From NCBI GenBank assembly GCA_029582265.1, contig CM055828.1, forward strand, positions 5,377,402 to 5,441,401: 64,000 nt of DNA, in the 5' to 3' direction. The position numbers and the translations under genes are program-made. Below the pieces are notes generated by a model. It was given only the letters and a program-made list of their open reading frames with translations, made no database searches and was not told the DNA's origin. The stretch comes from Zoroaster sp. YZ-2022. Taxonomy: Eukaryota > Echinodermata > Asteroidea > Forcipulatida > Zoroasteridae. Each line of letters opens with the position of its first letter. The first letter of the stretch is position 1. Positions 48,262 through 60,300 of this stretch are shown here, in pieces.

Positions 48262-50167
48262 ATTCATGCAGGTCCTAGACTTAAAATAATAAATCCACAA
48301 AAGTCAAGGGCAGGACAAACATGACAGTAAACAGTAAACCAACAGTCATGATTAAAAATGGTATGGTACGTATTGCCATGAGGAAATTGCGAAAAAGTAT
48401 CCGTGATTGTTTAAGAAAACACTTGGCAAAAGAGTCAAAATGGCAATTTTTTCTTTATAAAGTTTCAATTTTTGAGGTTTAAATTCTCTAAAATGAAAGG
48501 ACTTTGAAATATTTTCTCAGGATAGTTGGTATCTTTACAATGTATTATATTGAACATTGGATGATGGGCTAATGACTTGAAACATGACACTGATTTTATA
48601 TTAGGCCTCCCTCCTTCCCTAAATGTCAAAGCCCCCAAATACTAATTGGTAAAAAGTTTTAAGCCTATGTGCAGCATCAAGCAAGAGCGACTACAGAAAA
48701 ACTGTTCGTTGGTACCCACAGGAATCAATAGACATTTACCATGATACAGCTGTATTTCTTTTCTCCAATAGAAATGCACTAACCAAACCAAGGCTGTCAG
48801 GAAAATAGGCTGGCTCCTTGTCTGTATTGATTATTCGTACTGTGATTGTACTTGAGTATACAGGTATTCTGACGAAGATGGCCAAGGTATTATACCCTAG
48901 CTAGCTACTGTATATGCTGCTTGGGCTAACTCGTTTCATGTAGGTGTGTCCAGGGGATAAAGCCCGTAGAAGCTCAACGATATTGGTAATTTTTGGTGAT
49001 GATTTAAAATGAATGTTTTAGCAAAGTTGGAAATTTTATTCTGTCAAAAATTCATAATATTAAAAAAATAAATTAAAAAATAAATTAAAAAATTAAAGTA
49101 ATTTAGTTTACAAATGATTAAATGAGCATCAATTCCTGGATTTTTTCCAGATAATGGGTGATAAAGAGGGTCCAACATAAAATAGGGGAGACGTTTAAAT
49201 CCACCCCACTCCACCCCACCCAAACCCAGAAAATCCCCCCTGGATCATTGAATGATTAGTGCACCTACAACTGGCCACAATGGGGCAGGTAAGAGATGAC
49301 TTGAAAGTACAAATCAGTAATTGAGGTAAACATGGTGTTTTGCCAGAGCTGAGATACATTTTGCTAGCAGCATTTACTTGGCTAGGCAGTGACATAAAAG
49401 ATTCAGTGCTTCCAGTCAATGTTGGGTATTAAAACATAAACTCTTAATAGGTCATGTCCATTGCACGAGTGACGGGAAACCCTGTAAATCTCTTTCCAAT
49501 AATTAAACCCTTTCAAGTTAACAGTCGACAGTCTTACGGTAGACAATATAGCGCCCTCTTTCGTTGAATTTAAGGGTTTGACAAACAATGTTCTTAACTT
49601 TCGTCCCGCCCGGCAATTTGTGCGAATCGTCTGCCCGCTAAATTTAAATAAGAACAATATTACGACAAGAAGACTAGTCATAAAAAAGGATAATTATCAC
49701 AGGGTTGTATTTTTGTATATAAATGGTTAAAGACAAAAGAAAGTAACTATGTTTTCCCATTTTATTGTTCGTGGGAAACAGTGGTTTATTCAGGCCTATT
49801 ATTTAAAGGATAACGCAAGCATTTGTATTTGTTCTGGACTTACCACTGTGTCATGTCAGTGTCAACAGGCCGCGCCGGGACGTTGACTCAACATCACACT
49901 TTGCCAACGGTGCACTCGTGCAGGTGCAATACAATGACTGCTATATCCAAATACCGATTTCTTCAATGACTTCCAGTGTACCAGAAATATGTTACACAAA
50001 CAAATTATACATCTTTAGTTTATGGTTGTTGCAAATAATCAAGAAAAAATAACTACGTACAGACAGCAGAGAAACGGTCCTCCACTAGGGCCCGGCACCA
50101 GTCTATCAAGTTTAAACAAAAGCCTCGATATGATTGTCATACTTGTGTTATAATAAATATGAGTGTA
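48262..50167. other. Intergenic DNA, nothing recognised
   Basis: AT-rich sequence with a short C-rich run at 49198-49240. Open frames are short and unsupported. Confidence 0.5.
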
Positions 50168-51110
50168 TAATAATAATAATAATAAAGATTTTTAGCGCGC
50201 ACATATCCACCCTGCTGGGCGCTCAAGGCGCGGAAACAAAGAAAAACATTAATACAAACAATATACAATGATAGCATAGGGAAAACAAATTATGTACCGA
50301 GATACATGTACCTACAATGCAATTACAAATATACATCATCTTTGAAGAGTTGTGACATAAGATGAGTTTTAAGCATCGACTTGAATCTGGTTATACTATG
50401 ACAAGATTTGAGTTTAGTTGGAAGATGATTCCAGAGTCTCGGGCTGCGACGAAAACGACCTATCACCCCAGTTCCGTTTTGAAGTTGCTTCCTTGAGGAG
50501 TGACATGTTGCTGGAGCGCAAATTGCGTGATGGAGTGTAGACTTTAAGTAGTTCAGAAATATAAATTGGAGCAATGTTATTAAAAGATTTGTGAACAATT
50601 AGCATAAGTTTAAAAACAATTCTCTGTGAAACAGGAAGCCAGTGCAGTTCTTTCAAGATTGGCGTGATATGGCATGACTTTCTGGACAAAGTCACAACAC
50701 GAGCTGCTGTTTTGTATGTGCTGAAGACGAGATATTTGATTCTGCGGAAGACCGTAAAGGAGAGCATTCCCGTTATCAAGCCGTGATGTGACAAACGCAT
50801 GTATAATTTGTTCAGCAGCACTTTTATTCAAGTATTTCCTAATTCGGCTTATATTTCTGATATGAAATGATGATATGCGAACAATGTTGGAGATAATTAT
50901 GTGGTTTTAAAGTCATTGTCGAGTCAAATATAACACCCAAATTACGTGCATGTAATGAGGGAGTTATCTGCGAGTCACCAATTGTAATAAATGGAAGAGA
51001 AACTTTAGACAATTGCTGACGTGATCCAAATAGAACAAATTCTGTTTTTTCATCGTTCAATTTCAGGAAGTTTTGTCTCATCCAACTTCGAATCTCTTGA
51101 ATACATTATG
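50168..51110 (-). pseudogene. L2/CR1-type LINE reverse transcriptase, 3' fragment
   Basis: Minus-strand frames, broken at least twice (near 50840 and 50590), read through the thumb region and C-terminus of a non-LTR reverse transcriptase: NFLKLNDEKTEFVLFGSRQQ, LGVIFDSTMTL, LDNGNALLYGLP, ILKELHWLPV, and the terminal FKSMLKTHL. The 5' half, including the catalytic YxDD region and any endonuclease, is absent. A short 3' UTR (GCGCCTTGAGCGCC, then GGTGGATATGTGCGC) ends in TTA repeats. It is a dead copy, but it documents the LINE family whose tail the window's SINEs carry. Confidence 0.88.
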
Positions 51111-51641
51111 CTATTTAACTATTTAGTTACCTTGCCTAGTCTAATGTTTTCACTGGTCCTTCATATAGATTTGTCTAAATTAATTGTTTCAAACATTTCA
51201 TTCGTAACTTGCTTTGTATAATTAAGCATTCGAGAGGTGTGGAAAGAGTTGGCGTTTATCCTCCCCTCCCTGCTTCCCCCACCCCTTGACCTCAAGTTAA
51301 GTTCCAACTGCGCGCACGCCAGGCTGATCTCTGGGATGTGGATGCTGGAGTACGTGCGAATTTCATGTACATGTACAATGTACAGTGTACATGTATGTCG
51401 TGTCCAGCTAGCTAGCTAGCTAGCAACCGACCTAGGTCCTTTCTCTATGTCAAGATCAGAGCTAGCTAGCTAGAGATCAGTGCCTTGCACTCGTTGTTTG
51501 GCGAAGAGGGCAGCAGAGCAAGAAATGGTGATCAACCTGCTGATTTAATTTTAACTTGTTACTGAGAGAAAGGAACATTTTGTAGGGCCAAATTTAATCC
51601 TGTATCCTTAAATAGTGGTATTCTTGTTGAGGCTCAGAGAT
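51111..51641. other. SMAP gene 5' flank
   Basis: Should hold the promoter and 5' UTR of the gene starting at 51642. GCTAGCTAGC runs occur at 51407-51425 and 51458-51474, and GTACATGTACA words near 51366. No TATA box is convincing. Confidence 0.5.
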
Positions 51642-54600
51642 ATGAGTGAAGGAAACGGAGAACGAATGGCAGAAAAGGTGAGACGATGTTTTTGTCCCTT
51701 TTTTTTTTATATATCTGTTGTCTAGTTTCCGGACAGATGTTTTGTATCCTCGCCCTGTTGTGTGCGTGGTATGGCCTCGGCCTCACGCTAACTTAGTTTT
51801 CTTTTTATCGTCCATGTACGTAATTCGCCGCACTCGTGAAATGACGCACCTACCTTTGGCTTAGCATTTCTCGGAAAACTTACAAAACTATGGCTTATTA
51901 CTGGTTGCATAAACTTATCTAAGACAAGTCGCGCTTGTTACATAAATAAAAATTATAGTGAAATTTAATGATAGGCCTACTGTAAAGTTAGCACTTGTGA
52001 AAGTGGAAAAAGTTGTTTAACCACTGATTTTACTAGATACAAATATTAAGAGATTTACATGACCTAATTTTTTTTTTCACTTACATCAGTAATTTTATTG
52101 TTCTATGCCGTCAACAAGTTGTTGTCTGTGGAAACCAAAATATATGAATGCTTTGCATTTGCAATGATTTTTTAAAGAAATACTGATCCTCAAATTGGAC
52201 ACATTCCTTATAGAAGAAGCGAACGAAGACTACTTAATTCGTTGGTGTTTATTTCGACGGTAGTGGAAAATTATTGAGAAAATGAAACATTAATATCATG
52301 GTTATGAAAAGAAATCTTTTATTTGACAAAATGTTAACAGCAATTTTACACATTTCAAAGTTTTAAAGTACTTTTTGCAAGAAATTTAACCACCTTCCAT
52401 TTTATTGGTCTTTCAAGAATATTGATTAAAAGTTTTGAGAGCTTCTCCAAATTATACCATTTTATTTTAAAAATCGAAAACAATATTTTTATTTTCAAGT
52501 TTAAAAACAATTTTACAACCATCTGGAATAAGATGAAACATGATTTCAACTGTTTTTCTTCTTGGGTACATTTTCTGTGCCCCCATCAACTTTAACAGTT
52601 TGGGGTGAGTCATTATACCAACATCAATTCTGTGCGTCTCAAAAAACAGCGCTCAAGACGTCCACGTGTATGATCATGCATTGAAATTCAGCATTTTACA
52701 AGAAATTTTTTTGGGGTAGGGCAATCAAAGGATTTTGAAGGATTGAGGATGGTACCCAGCAACTAGGGTCTAGTGCGTTAGGGTTAAACCTCAAGAAACT
52801 AGAAAGAAGAATGTTTTCCTTTGATTGATTTCATAGCCTGCTGTTCATTCTGCTAATAAGTGGGAAGCGGCAAACTTTGGAGACGATGAACAGAAACAGA
52901 AATTCCTGCGACTGATGGGCGGAATGAAGGTACCTTTTAAGTGACTTGCATATTGGTGGATGAGAATTTTAACACTCTGGGCTACCAATATATTTAGGAA
53001 TTACAAATCATAGGTGAATGGAAGGAAAAAATGCTTGTACTCGCACAGGGACAAATAATAAGGAAAGAATGCAGAATACAACTGCCACTTTTCTGTCCAA
53101 ATATGATAAAATATCACAGACTTTCATTTAAAAGATGATAGAGGACACACTTACGGAGAGGAAAGTGTAGTCGAGTGAGGATTGGAAACGATATTTTGGG
53201 AGATCCAATGTATGCACATTGCACATCCAGTGAGATGTTGGCCACTTTCTCGTATGCGAAAAACACATGCTTGGGCAATGTGCACAAGTTGGGTTTGACA
53301 TTCTTTCCACTAATAAGTCAAATATGTATGAAGAGAGGTTGAATTTGGTGGGTAAAAACATAAGCGACAGGTCCACCAGCTATCAAATTGAAATTTTAAT
53401 TGACCAGTACATTCTTCACTGGACCAAATTGTGTAGTTTTATATAATACATGTAATTAACCCTCCTACTTTAACTGAACTTTAGTGGCAAGTAGCTATAG
53501 TGGTCAAAACCAGTCGGCTGCCTGTTTTGACTGATTTTTACTGTCATTTTGACCACCCTAATACAATAACGGTCGACTCATTTTGACCTGTAAATGTACT
53601 TACTACACATAAAGGTCTGACAGTGTTCAAGTTATACCTTGGCAAGTACATCAACATTTTGACTGAAGGGTTAATAAGGGAGAAATAACACTGGAATGGT
53701 GGTCCAGTGCAGTCAAAGTGTTCACTGGACCAAGCATTTTTACAAGACTTTACTTTGAGCCCTGGGGGATTTAAGGTTTTGAATCCCAATCAGATGTGAA
53801 CATTGCCTCTAGAACATATTACCATGGAAAGCTTGAATGTGGTTTAATTAATGCCAGATAGCAACAATATTGTAACCTTTTTGGTGAAGATGGGCTGGAT
53901 TTGGTGTATTGCTTGTACTATCTTTATTGTCCTTGATCCACAGAAGCAGCACAGTGGACGCTTTGTAATTGGAGAGACCAATAAAAATGCTCATGCAAGA
54001 ACAGGTAGGAGCAGAAAACCAAACAAGATGAATCTCGAGTTGTTTACCGACTCATCCCACTCAGACGAATACCTAGCCTTCAAACTCATTCTCAGTTTCC
54101 AAGTCATCTGTGTTGATACTATCCATCATTTCACAGATTGTATTAACAATGCAACAAGATGCAGAGAACAAAAGAACCATTGAGCAGCCTGCACGCCTTT
54201 TTTGTCGTTGCATTTCGTCGCATTCAGCAGGGGCCTTATGAAATGCCTGTAGGGGGTTAGGGTTAACTTCATAGGCAGCGCAATGCAACAGCAGATAAGT
54301 GTGCAGGCTGCTCATGATCCATCAGGGCCCAATTTTGCTAACAAAGTATTTGTGCAAAGCATTATAATGCAGACTACCAGCCAAAGTACACACGTTTTGT
54401 GTGGAACTTTGGTTGGTAACCAACAAAACTTGCTTAGCAGCTCTATGAAATTGGCCCCTGCTAAAACAATGGATCTCCTGAGGGCAACAACTTTATTTAT
54501 TTGTCGTATACAGCATGGTTAATAGGGTTAACCAACATGGCGTAATCCTCAGTCACACAATATATGGCTCCGATCTCAACAGAGCACTCATACGGTATTG

Positions 54601-55089
54601 AACATGTATACTTTTGTATTTGTAATTTCAGCTACTGAAAACGAGCAGTTGGAGGAAACGCTCCAAACCCAGTACAGGGTGGGTCTGGAGGCAAAGCTTT
54701 CCGGTCAGAACAAACGACACGTTGGACTGGGATTTTCAGACCAAGAGGAAAAAACTCAAGAGGAAAAACCAAAGGGTGCACACACTCGGTTCAGTGACTC
54801 GGAGGATGGCGGGGACGCAGACAAGAAGGATGGCAAGACGGAGAGACACGAAGAAGGGAAAGAGAGAAGAGATGTTGGGAGACGACGATCACAAGACGAG
54901 GAAAGTGGTTCTAGAGAGAGGGGGCGGAGTGACAAGGGGAAGCACAAAGATGGTGATGAAAAATCCACAAAATCCAAGACGGAGGAAAGGAAACACAGAC
55001 GGGAAGAAGAGCTGGATGAGAAATCAGAACACGAGATGAAGAAGCACAAACACAAGAAACGTCATGATACAAGCAGTGACTCTGACTAG
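51642..55089 (+). CDS. SMAP: Small acidic protein (SMAP family), four exons
   Basis: Exons 51642-51677, 52861-52929, 53944-54004 and 54632-55089 join in frame (624 nt, 207 residues). The N-terminal half carries the SMAP-domain signature: WEAANFGDDEQKQKFLRLMG, HSGRFVIG, LQTQYRVGLEAKLSG and HVGLGFS. This matches vertebrate small acidic protein (C11orf58), a conserved protein of poorly known function; the same domain ends KNOP1. After the domain, about 110 residues are Lys/Arg/Glu/Asp rich with Ser, ending SSDSD, unlike the mainly acidic tail of the human protein. That composition suggests a nuclear, disordered segment (inference). Exon 1 encodes only 12 residues; splice borders are GT-AG throughout. 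It converges on the FBXO3-like gene. Confidence 0.85.
53456..53674. mobile_element. TTAA MITE, CCCTCCTA family
   Basis: TTAACCCTCCTACTTTAACT at the left and TGAAGGGTTAA at the right, with the right terminus shortened. The interior (AAAACCAGTCGGCTGCCTGT, ACTCATTTTGACCTGTAAAT) recurs at 56717-56860, 59491-59806 and 62904-63354. It lies in SMAP intron 2. Confidence 0.75.
54181..54316. mobile_element. Small TIR element in SMAP intron 3
   Basis: TGAGCAGCCTGCAC and GTGCAGGCTGCTCA are perfect inverted ends. A GTAGGGGGTTAGGGTTAA terminus of the other TTAA family lies inside. 54308-54475 continues as a second element bounded by GGGCCCAATTTTGC and ATGAAATTGGCCCC. Confidence 0.65.
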
Positions 55090-57377
55090 ATTTTCTATAA
55101 AAAAAAAATTAAAAACTCAGTTTTCACATAAAGTTCAGAGCCATTTGATCCAGCCTCTGCATCAACTTTGTTTTGTCCCTACTTTTTTTTAATTTTTTAA
55201 TTTTTTAATTTTTTGAATCAAGATTCCCAATAATGGCTGGATCACATCACTGCAGTGACTGGTCAGTGTCCGAACATGATCCACTTGCAACAACTGTCCA
55301 TAACACCCCATGACCCATGCAGAGACTGTGATTGGTCTGAATATTCTACCACCTATGTCAAGGGTGTGTGACTGGACAGAAGTTAAAAAGAAAAATCCAA
55401 TTGGACAATGACCTGCCGGTCAGAGCCCAGGAAGCTCCTGGGTTTTCATGTCTAATTAAGTAATATTTCAGACGATTTACAGGCTGTGTTAACACAAACT
55501 GGGTGACATTCCAGAGAGCAAAGTAAGATTTGAAAAAAAAACTGAAATTAGGACAATTCCTGAAAATTTACAAGATGTTTCCAGTGATCCCTCTTGTATA
55601 AAATGCTTCTTAAGATCTTCAAACAAATCTTTTGCATTTGCTCTTTCAAATTCTTGCTCACTGGCAGACAATATAATGTACGATACTATGAAAAGCTTCA
55701 AAACTTATTTGTATGGTTATAAACAATTGTTAAAATTACAAACGTTTTGGGTTAACTCAACATTTGCCATCACTTAGTTTACGGGTAGATCTAGTTTTCC
55801 ATTCAACACAAAAGATAAATCAGTGGTCAAAGACTATTTTAGTACTACTGTAAGTTTATATAAGATATGATAATTATATTTCTCAATGAAAAACAAAATC
55901 TCCGAAATCTTTGAAACAAGGAAACACATCTTAAAAACAATGAGATTAATCAAAGAAAACCTGTAATATTATTTTCTTAATTTAATGAGATATAGAACAA
56001 AAATAAACACAACTTACTACAATATTTACTGTACATAACTGTAATAATAAAATGTTCTGCCAACAAATGCATAACTTTTTGCATCATAAAATTTAAGATT
56101 ATGCTTTGCAGAGTAGAAATTTTGATAATGAAATGTAACGTCATAGATTTGCTTATACACAAAGTAATTGTCAGCGATGTTTGCTTGAAGATAGTGGTAC
56201 TAGATTCCCCCCCCCCACAAAAAAGGAGAAAATTAATCAAACAATGTTATTTTATGTGAATAACGTTTTTTTCTTATTCTTTTCATACCATTAAACTCTT
56301 GTAACAAATCAAGAATTTATCTAAGTATTTCATGATTGATGCACGAGTACCTTTTTTCAAATCAACCCGAATCTGAAACTATTTTCAATTAAATAAATTG
56401 TGCAAAGCGATGTCTTTGATTAATACGTTTGTTGCAGATGGTTGTTGATTTTTGAAAAAATAAATCGACATAATTATTGGGTTTTTTCTCCCCATTATAA
56501 TAAAACAATTATTTCATTGTTGATGTATAAGAACTTCAATTGCTAGACAAACTATTTTCAATTACATAAAATGATACACCATTAAAAGTCACATCTGAGA
56601 AGAGAAAAATCATGCATTTCATAATAAAAATATAAATATGTACCCATGTTTCTCACTGATTTGAATTCATGCAAAACATTTGAGATAGAGTGCTTTCTTG
56701 CATGTGGCTGTAACATTAACTCTCCTACTTTAGCTGAACTGTAGTGGTCAAAACCAGTCAACTGCCTGTTTTGACCTGTAAATGTACTTACTACACGTAA
56801 GGTTTGATGACAGTGTTTGACTTTCAAGTGCACTAGATATACCTTGGCAAGTATGTCAATGTGAGAGTATGGTCAAGCCAGCAACTCTATACTGCTGACG
56901 ATGATGACCTAATGATGAGGTGGTTCCAGGGTCAAAAGTAGGTTACCAGCCAAATTGCCACATAATGTATATTACTTCTGGCAGGTTCTCAGATAAATTA
57001 GCTTAGCAACTCTATGAAATTGGACCCTGATTCTGTTCTGCTGTTATTTTTGTGCCAAATCGTAGGTACCTTGACCAACATTAGGTTCCAGACTTCAACC
57101 ATTTCTTGGTACACTGATGCTGTCTATTCTCAAAATAGTCCATGCTGTAATTACATAATCCGAAGGTGTTGAATTCAAGGATCGATAATCGGGCATGTAC
57201 ATTGAAGCCACTGGACTGCCATGTTGCTAGTCTCTTAAATACATTTCTTGTAGTACTCTTTTCTCTACAGGTAGTGGTAAAATGGCCATGTGGTGGCATC
57301 ACTAATCTGTGAGACACCAATGTGCTCACCCTTTATATCCAGGCGGTATATTGGAGATGAGTACTTGTGCCAGACTG
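55090..57377. other. Convergent intergenic region
   Basis: Between the SMAP and FBXO3-like stops. It should hold both 3' UTRs. AT-rich, with a TTAA-family interior fragment at 56717-56860 and a GGACCCTGA-type MITE piece at 56930-57035. A C run lies at 56208-56216. No further gene is supported. Confidence 0.5.
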
Positions 57378-60300
57378 CTACTTGTCATCTTCACTCTCAC
57401 CGGAATCCTCTACAGAATCGGGCAATCTCAAGAACGGAAGACCCTTCATATCAAATTCCGGGCACTTTACGTTGAACATTTCCTCTGCAAAAATAAAATT
57501 CATAAAGATAAGTAGAATCTTTTATAAAAAAATGAACAAAACATGAACACCTTAACCTTATTAGCATCCATCACGAATAGTTTTTAGATATTGATTTTTT
57601 TTAAATATTTTTTAAATACCAGCAGAAGTCTATTAAACACAAAAGGTTTGCCAGCTTGTTTTGTAACTTTGGCATTGTATACAAAATGCACGCGCACACG
57701 CAATAAGCATTGCAACAAATTTAGCTTCCCTGCATGAGGGCATCACGGAAAGAGACACAGCTGGCTAGTTCCAGGGGCACGTTTTCGCGACTAACTGGAA
57801 ACATGTTTGGGCTCCGGTCATTGGTTAAGCATTTTTGCAAGTTCGGTTGTGCTGCGATGACGTTGTTCTGACCAAACAAAGTTTGTGATCGGTTACGCTT
57901 GATTTCAAGATGGCAGATTGTAAAACGTAACGAAAGTTTTTTTAATTATTTGTTAAAACATTGTTCGTATACCAGTATATCTTTCAAGTTTATTACTAGC
58001 ACTCACGAGTAAGTTCTATTTTGCCAAAATTTGAATGACACTGTATATTTTGACAAACGTTGATGATTGAACACGTCGCAAACTGAAAACAATTTTCTGG
58101 TTACGTTCGCGTTTTCACGTAGCTAGCTATGCTGTCTTGTTTCTGGTCAAGAATATGACGTCAGAAACAAGTTTCTGGTTAGGGTCACGAAAATGTGCCC
58201 CTGATCTAGACATGATGCAAACTTGATACAATGGGCTACAGCAGTCACACAACACACACTATATCGCTGCATTTACAGGCATTCCAGAATGCACTGTTTT
58301 TGGGGTGTTTTTTTTTTAGAACTTCACCTCAATCATTTAGAAAACAATGTCAGGCTTGGCGCAAATATTTAGTTTTCTTGGGGGCAATGCCATGGACTGA
58401 GTTATAACACAACTGGCATGCTTTGTATAGGTAATAGATGTCTGATACCAGTAATGCAGCAAAGCTATTGATAAGATTGGGGGACGGAGTTGGTTTTTGC
58501 TTACGAGTTTGTAGATTGACCATGCCAAAGTGACCCCCCATGGATCCTGTCATGGTGTCAAATGTTGTGCAGCTCGTCCACGAGTATGAAGTCCCCGGCT
58601 TTAAGATCGGGTAAGCACCTGTGCCAGATTGGAATGAAAGATCTTGTATTAAAGGGTCGTAGGATTGGCTATTATTGATGGTTGATTCTTGTACCAACTT
58701 TGCACCAAGTAAGCTATTATATAACAATTTTGATAATCCGGTAATTACCAATGTTAAATGTAACTGGCTCTGGCAAAACCCTAAACTGACCTTCCAAATT
58801 AACAATGTTCCCAACAACGTTTCAGGATTTTTCTTTTTCCATCAAAATCTAGAGAAAATGCTGTATATGGTGACATGAAAACTGGTCCCTGGGGTCAGTT
58901 TTTGACCTTTTCATGGCTGTTACGCATTAAGGTAAATGCCGAGAAGTTTCAGGTTTTGGTATCATCACAAATGTAGTGATACCATAGGCCTCGACAGCCT
59001 AATCGTGGAGGTACAAGTCCTCAATTGAATGGGGATGAACGCGTCAATGCAATAACTCCAGGAGACAGTTCCTCACAGAGGTCACTCAGGTCCACTTCTG
59101 CTCAGATACAGGCAAATGAGCAATAGACTTGTTTTACCAATCCCCCACATAAATAATAATAAACAATTCTTATACAGTGCGTAACACCATGAGGTCCCTA
59201 AATGATTACAGAGTAAAGAGGAAAAAACAATGCAGAAAAGAAAGAAAACAAAACAAAAATATTTATGTATTTATGCAAGAAACTAACCACAAACGAGGCT
59301 TTGAGCATCATCTGTATGTATGCATGCATTTACATGTATCTACAAAAAGCCCAGCTTCCTAAATATACACGAATTACTATACACAACACAAAAAGACCAA
59401 GGATATATCATCCTGTCAGAACAACAAGGTCATACCTAAAAAATGCAACAAGGTCGTATGTGCAAGAGTGCATAAATTTGCATACATTAATTAACCCTCC
59501 TACTATTGCTGCACTTTAGTGGGAAGTTGCTGTAGAGGTCAAAACCAGTCAACTGCCTGTTTTGACTGTTCACCCAAATGTGCACACAGGGGCATTTTTG
59601 ACAGGTTTTTACTGTCATTTTGACCACCCTCAACAATACTAGACAATGCTTTTACCATTCAAAAACAGTCGACTCATTTTGACCTGTAAATGTACTTACT
59701 ACACGTAAGGTTTGACAGTGTTTGACTTTTAAGTGCACTAGATATACCTTGGGAAGTATTTCAACATTTTGACTGATTTTGACCCTTGTAGTAGTAGGAG
59801 GGTTAAAACAATTGAGTGCAACAACATCATATCTTCTTCCATAGGCTTTGCGTGTTCATCCTGGAACTCTGTCAAAAGATATAACCTCTGTAAAAAGGTA
59901 TGACCTTGTTTGCACTGAGTGAAATCCATGTCTGCAACAAGGTCGTAACTATGATACAACCTTGCTGCACTGAAGTGACGATATGCAGCATTGGTATTCA
60001 TACATATAAAGGAAGGCGTACAGGGTGATGGAGTCATGGAGGGCAAAAATTAACTGGAAGAATAATTCCGACGAGACAAATAGGTAGACTTGGATTGCGT
60101 ACCGATAACACCGTCACCATCGACGATCTCAACTCTCCCATTACCGTCCGTCACTTCCCAATGTCTGGTCAGGAGTTGGCAGGACCCTATAACATAAAAA
60201 TAACAAGAAACCAGAGGTTTGGACACAATACAGGCTACTTCTTTCTTTCCTTAGTGGCTACTTCTCTTCTTTCAAGAAAATGTTCAGGCAAAGGGAGATT

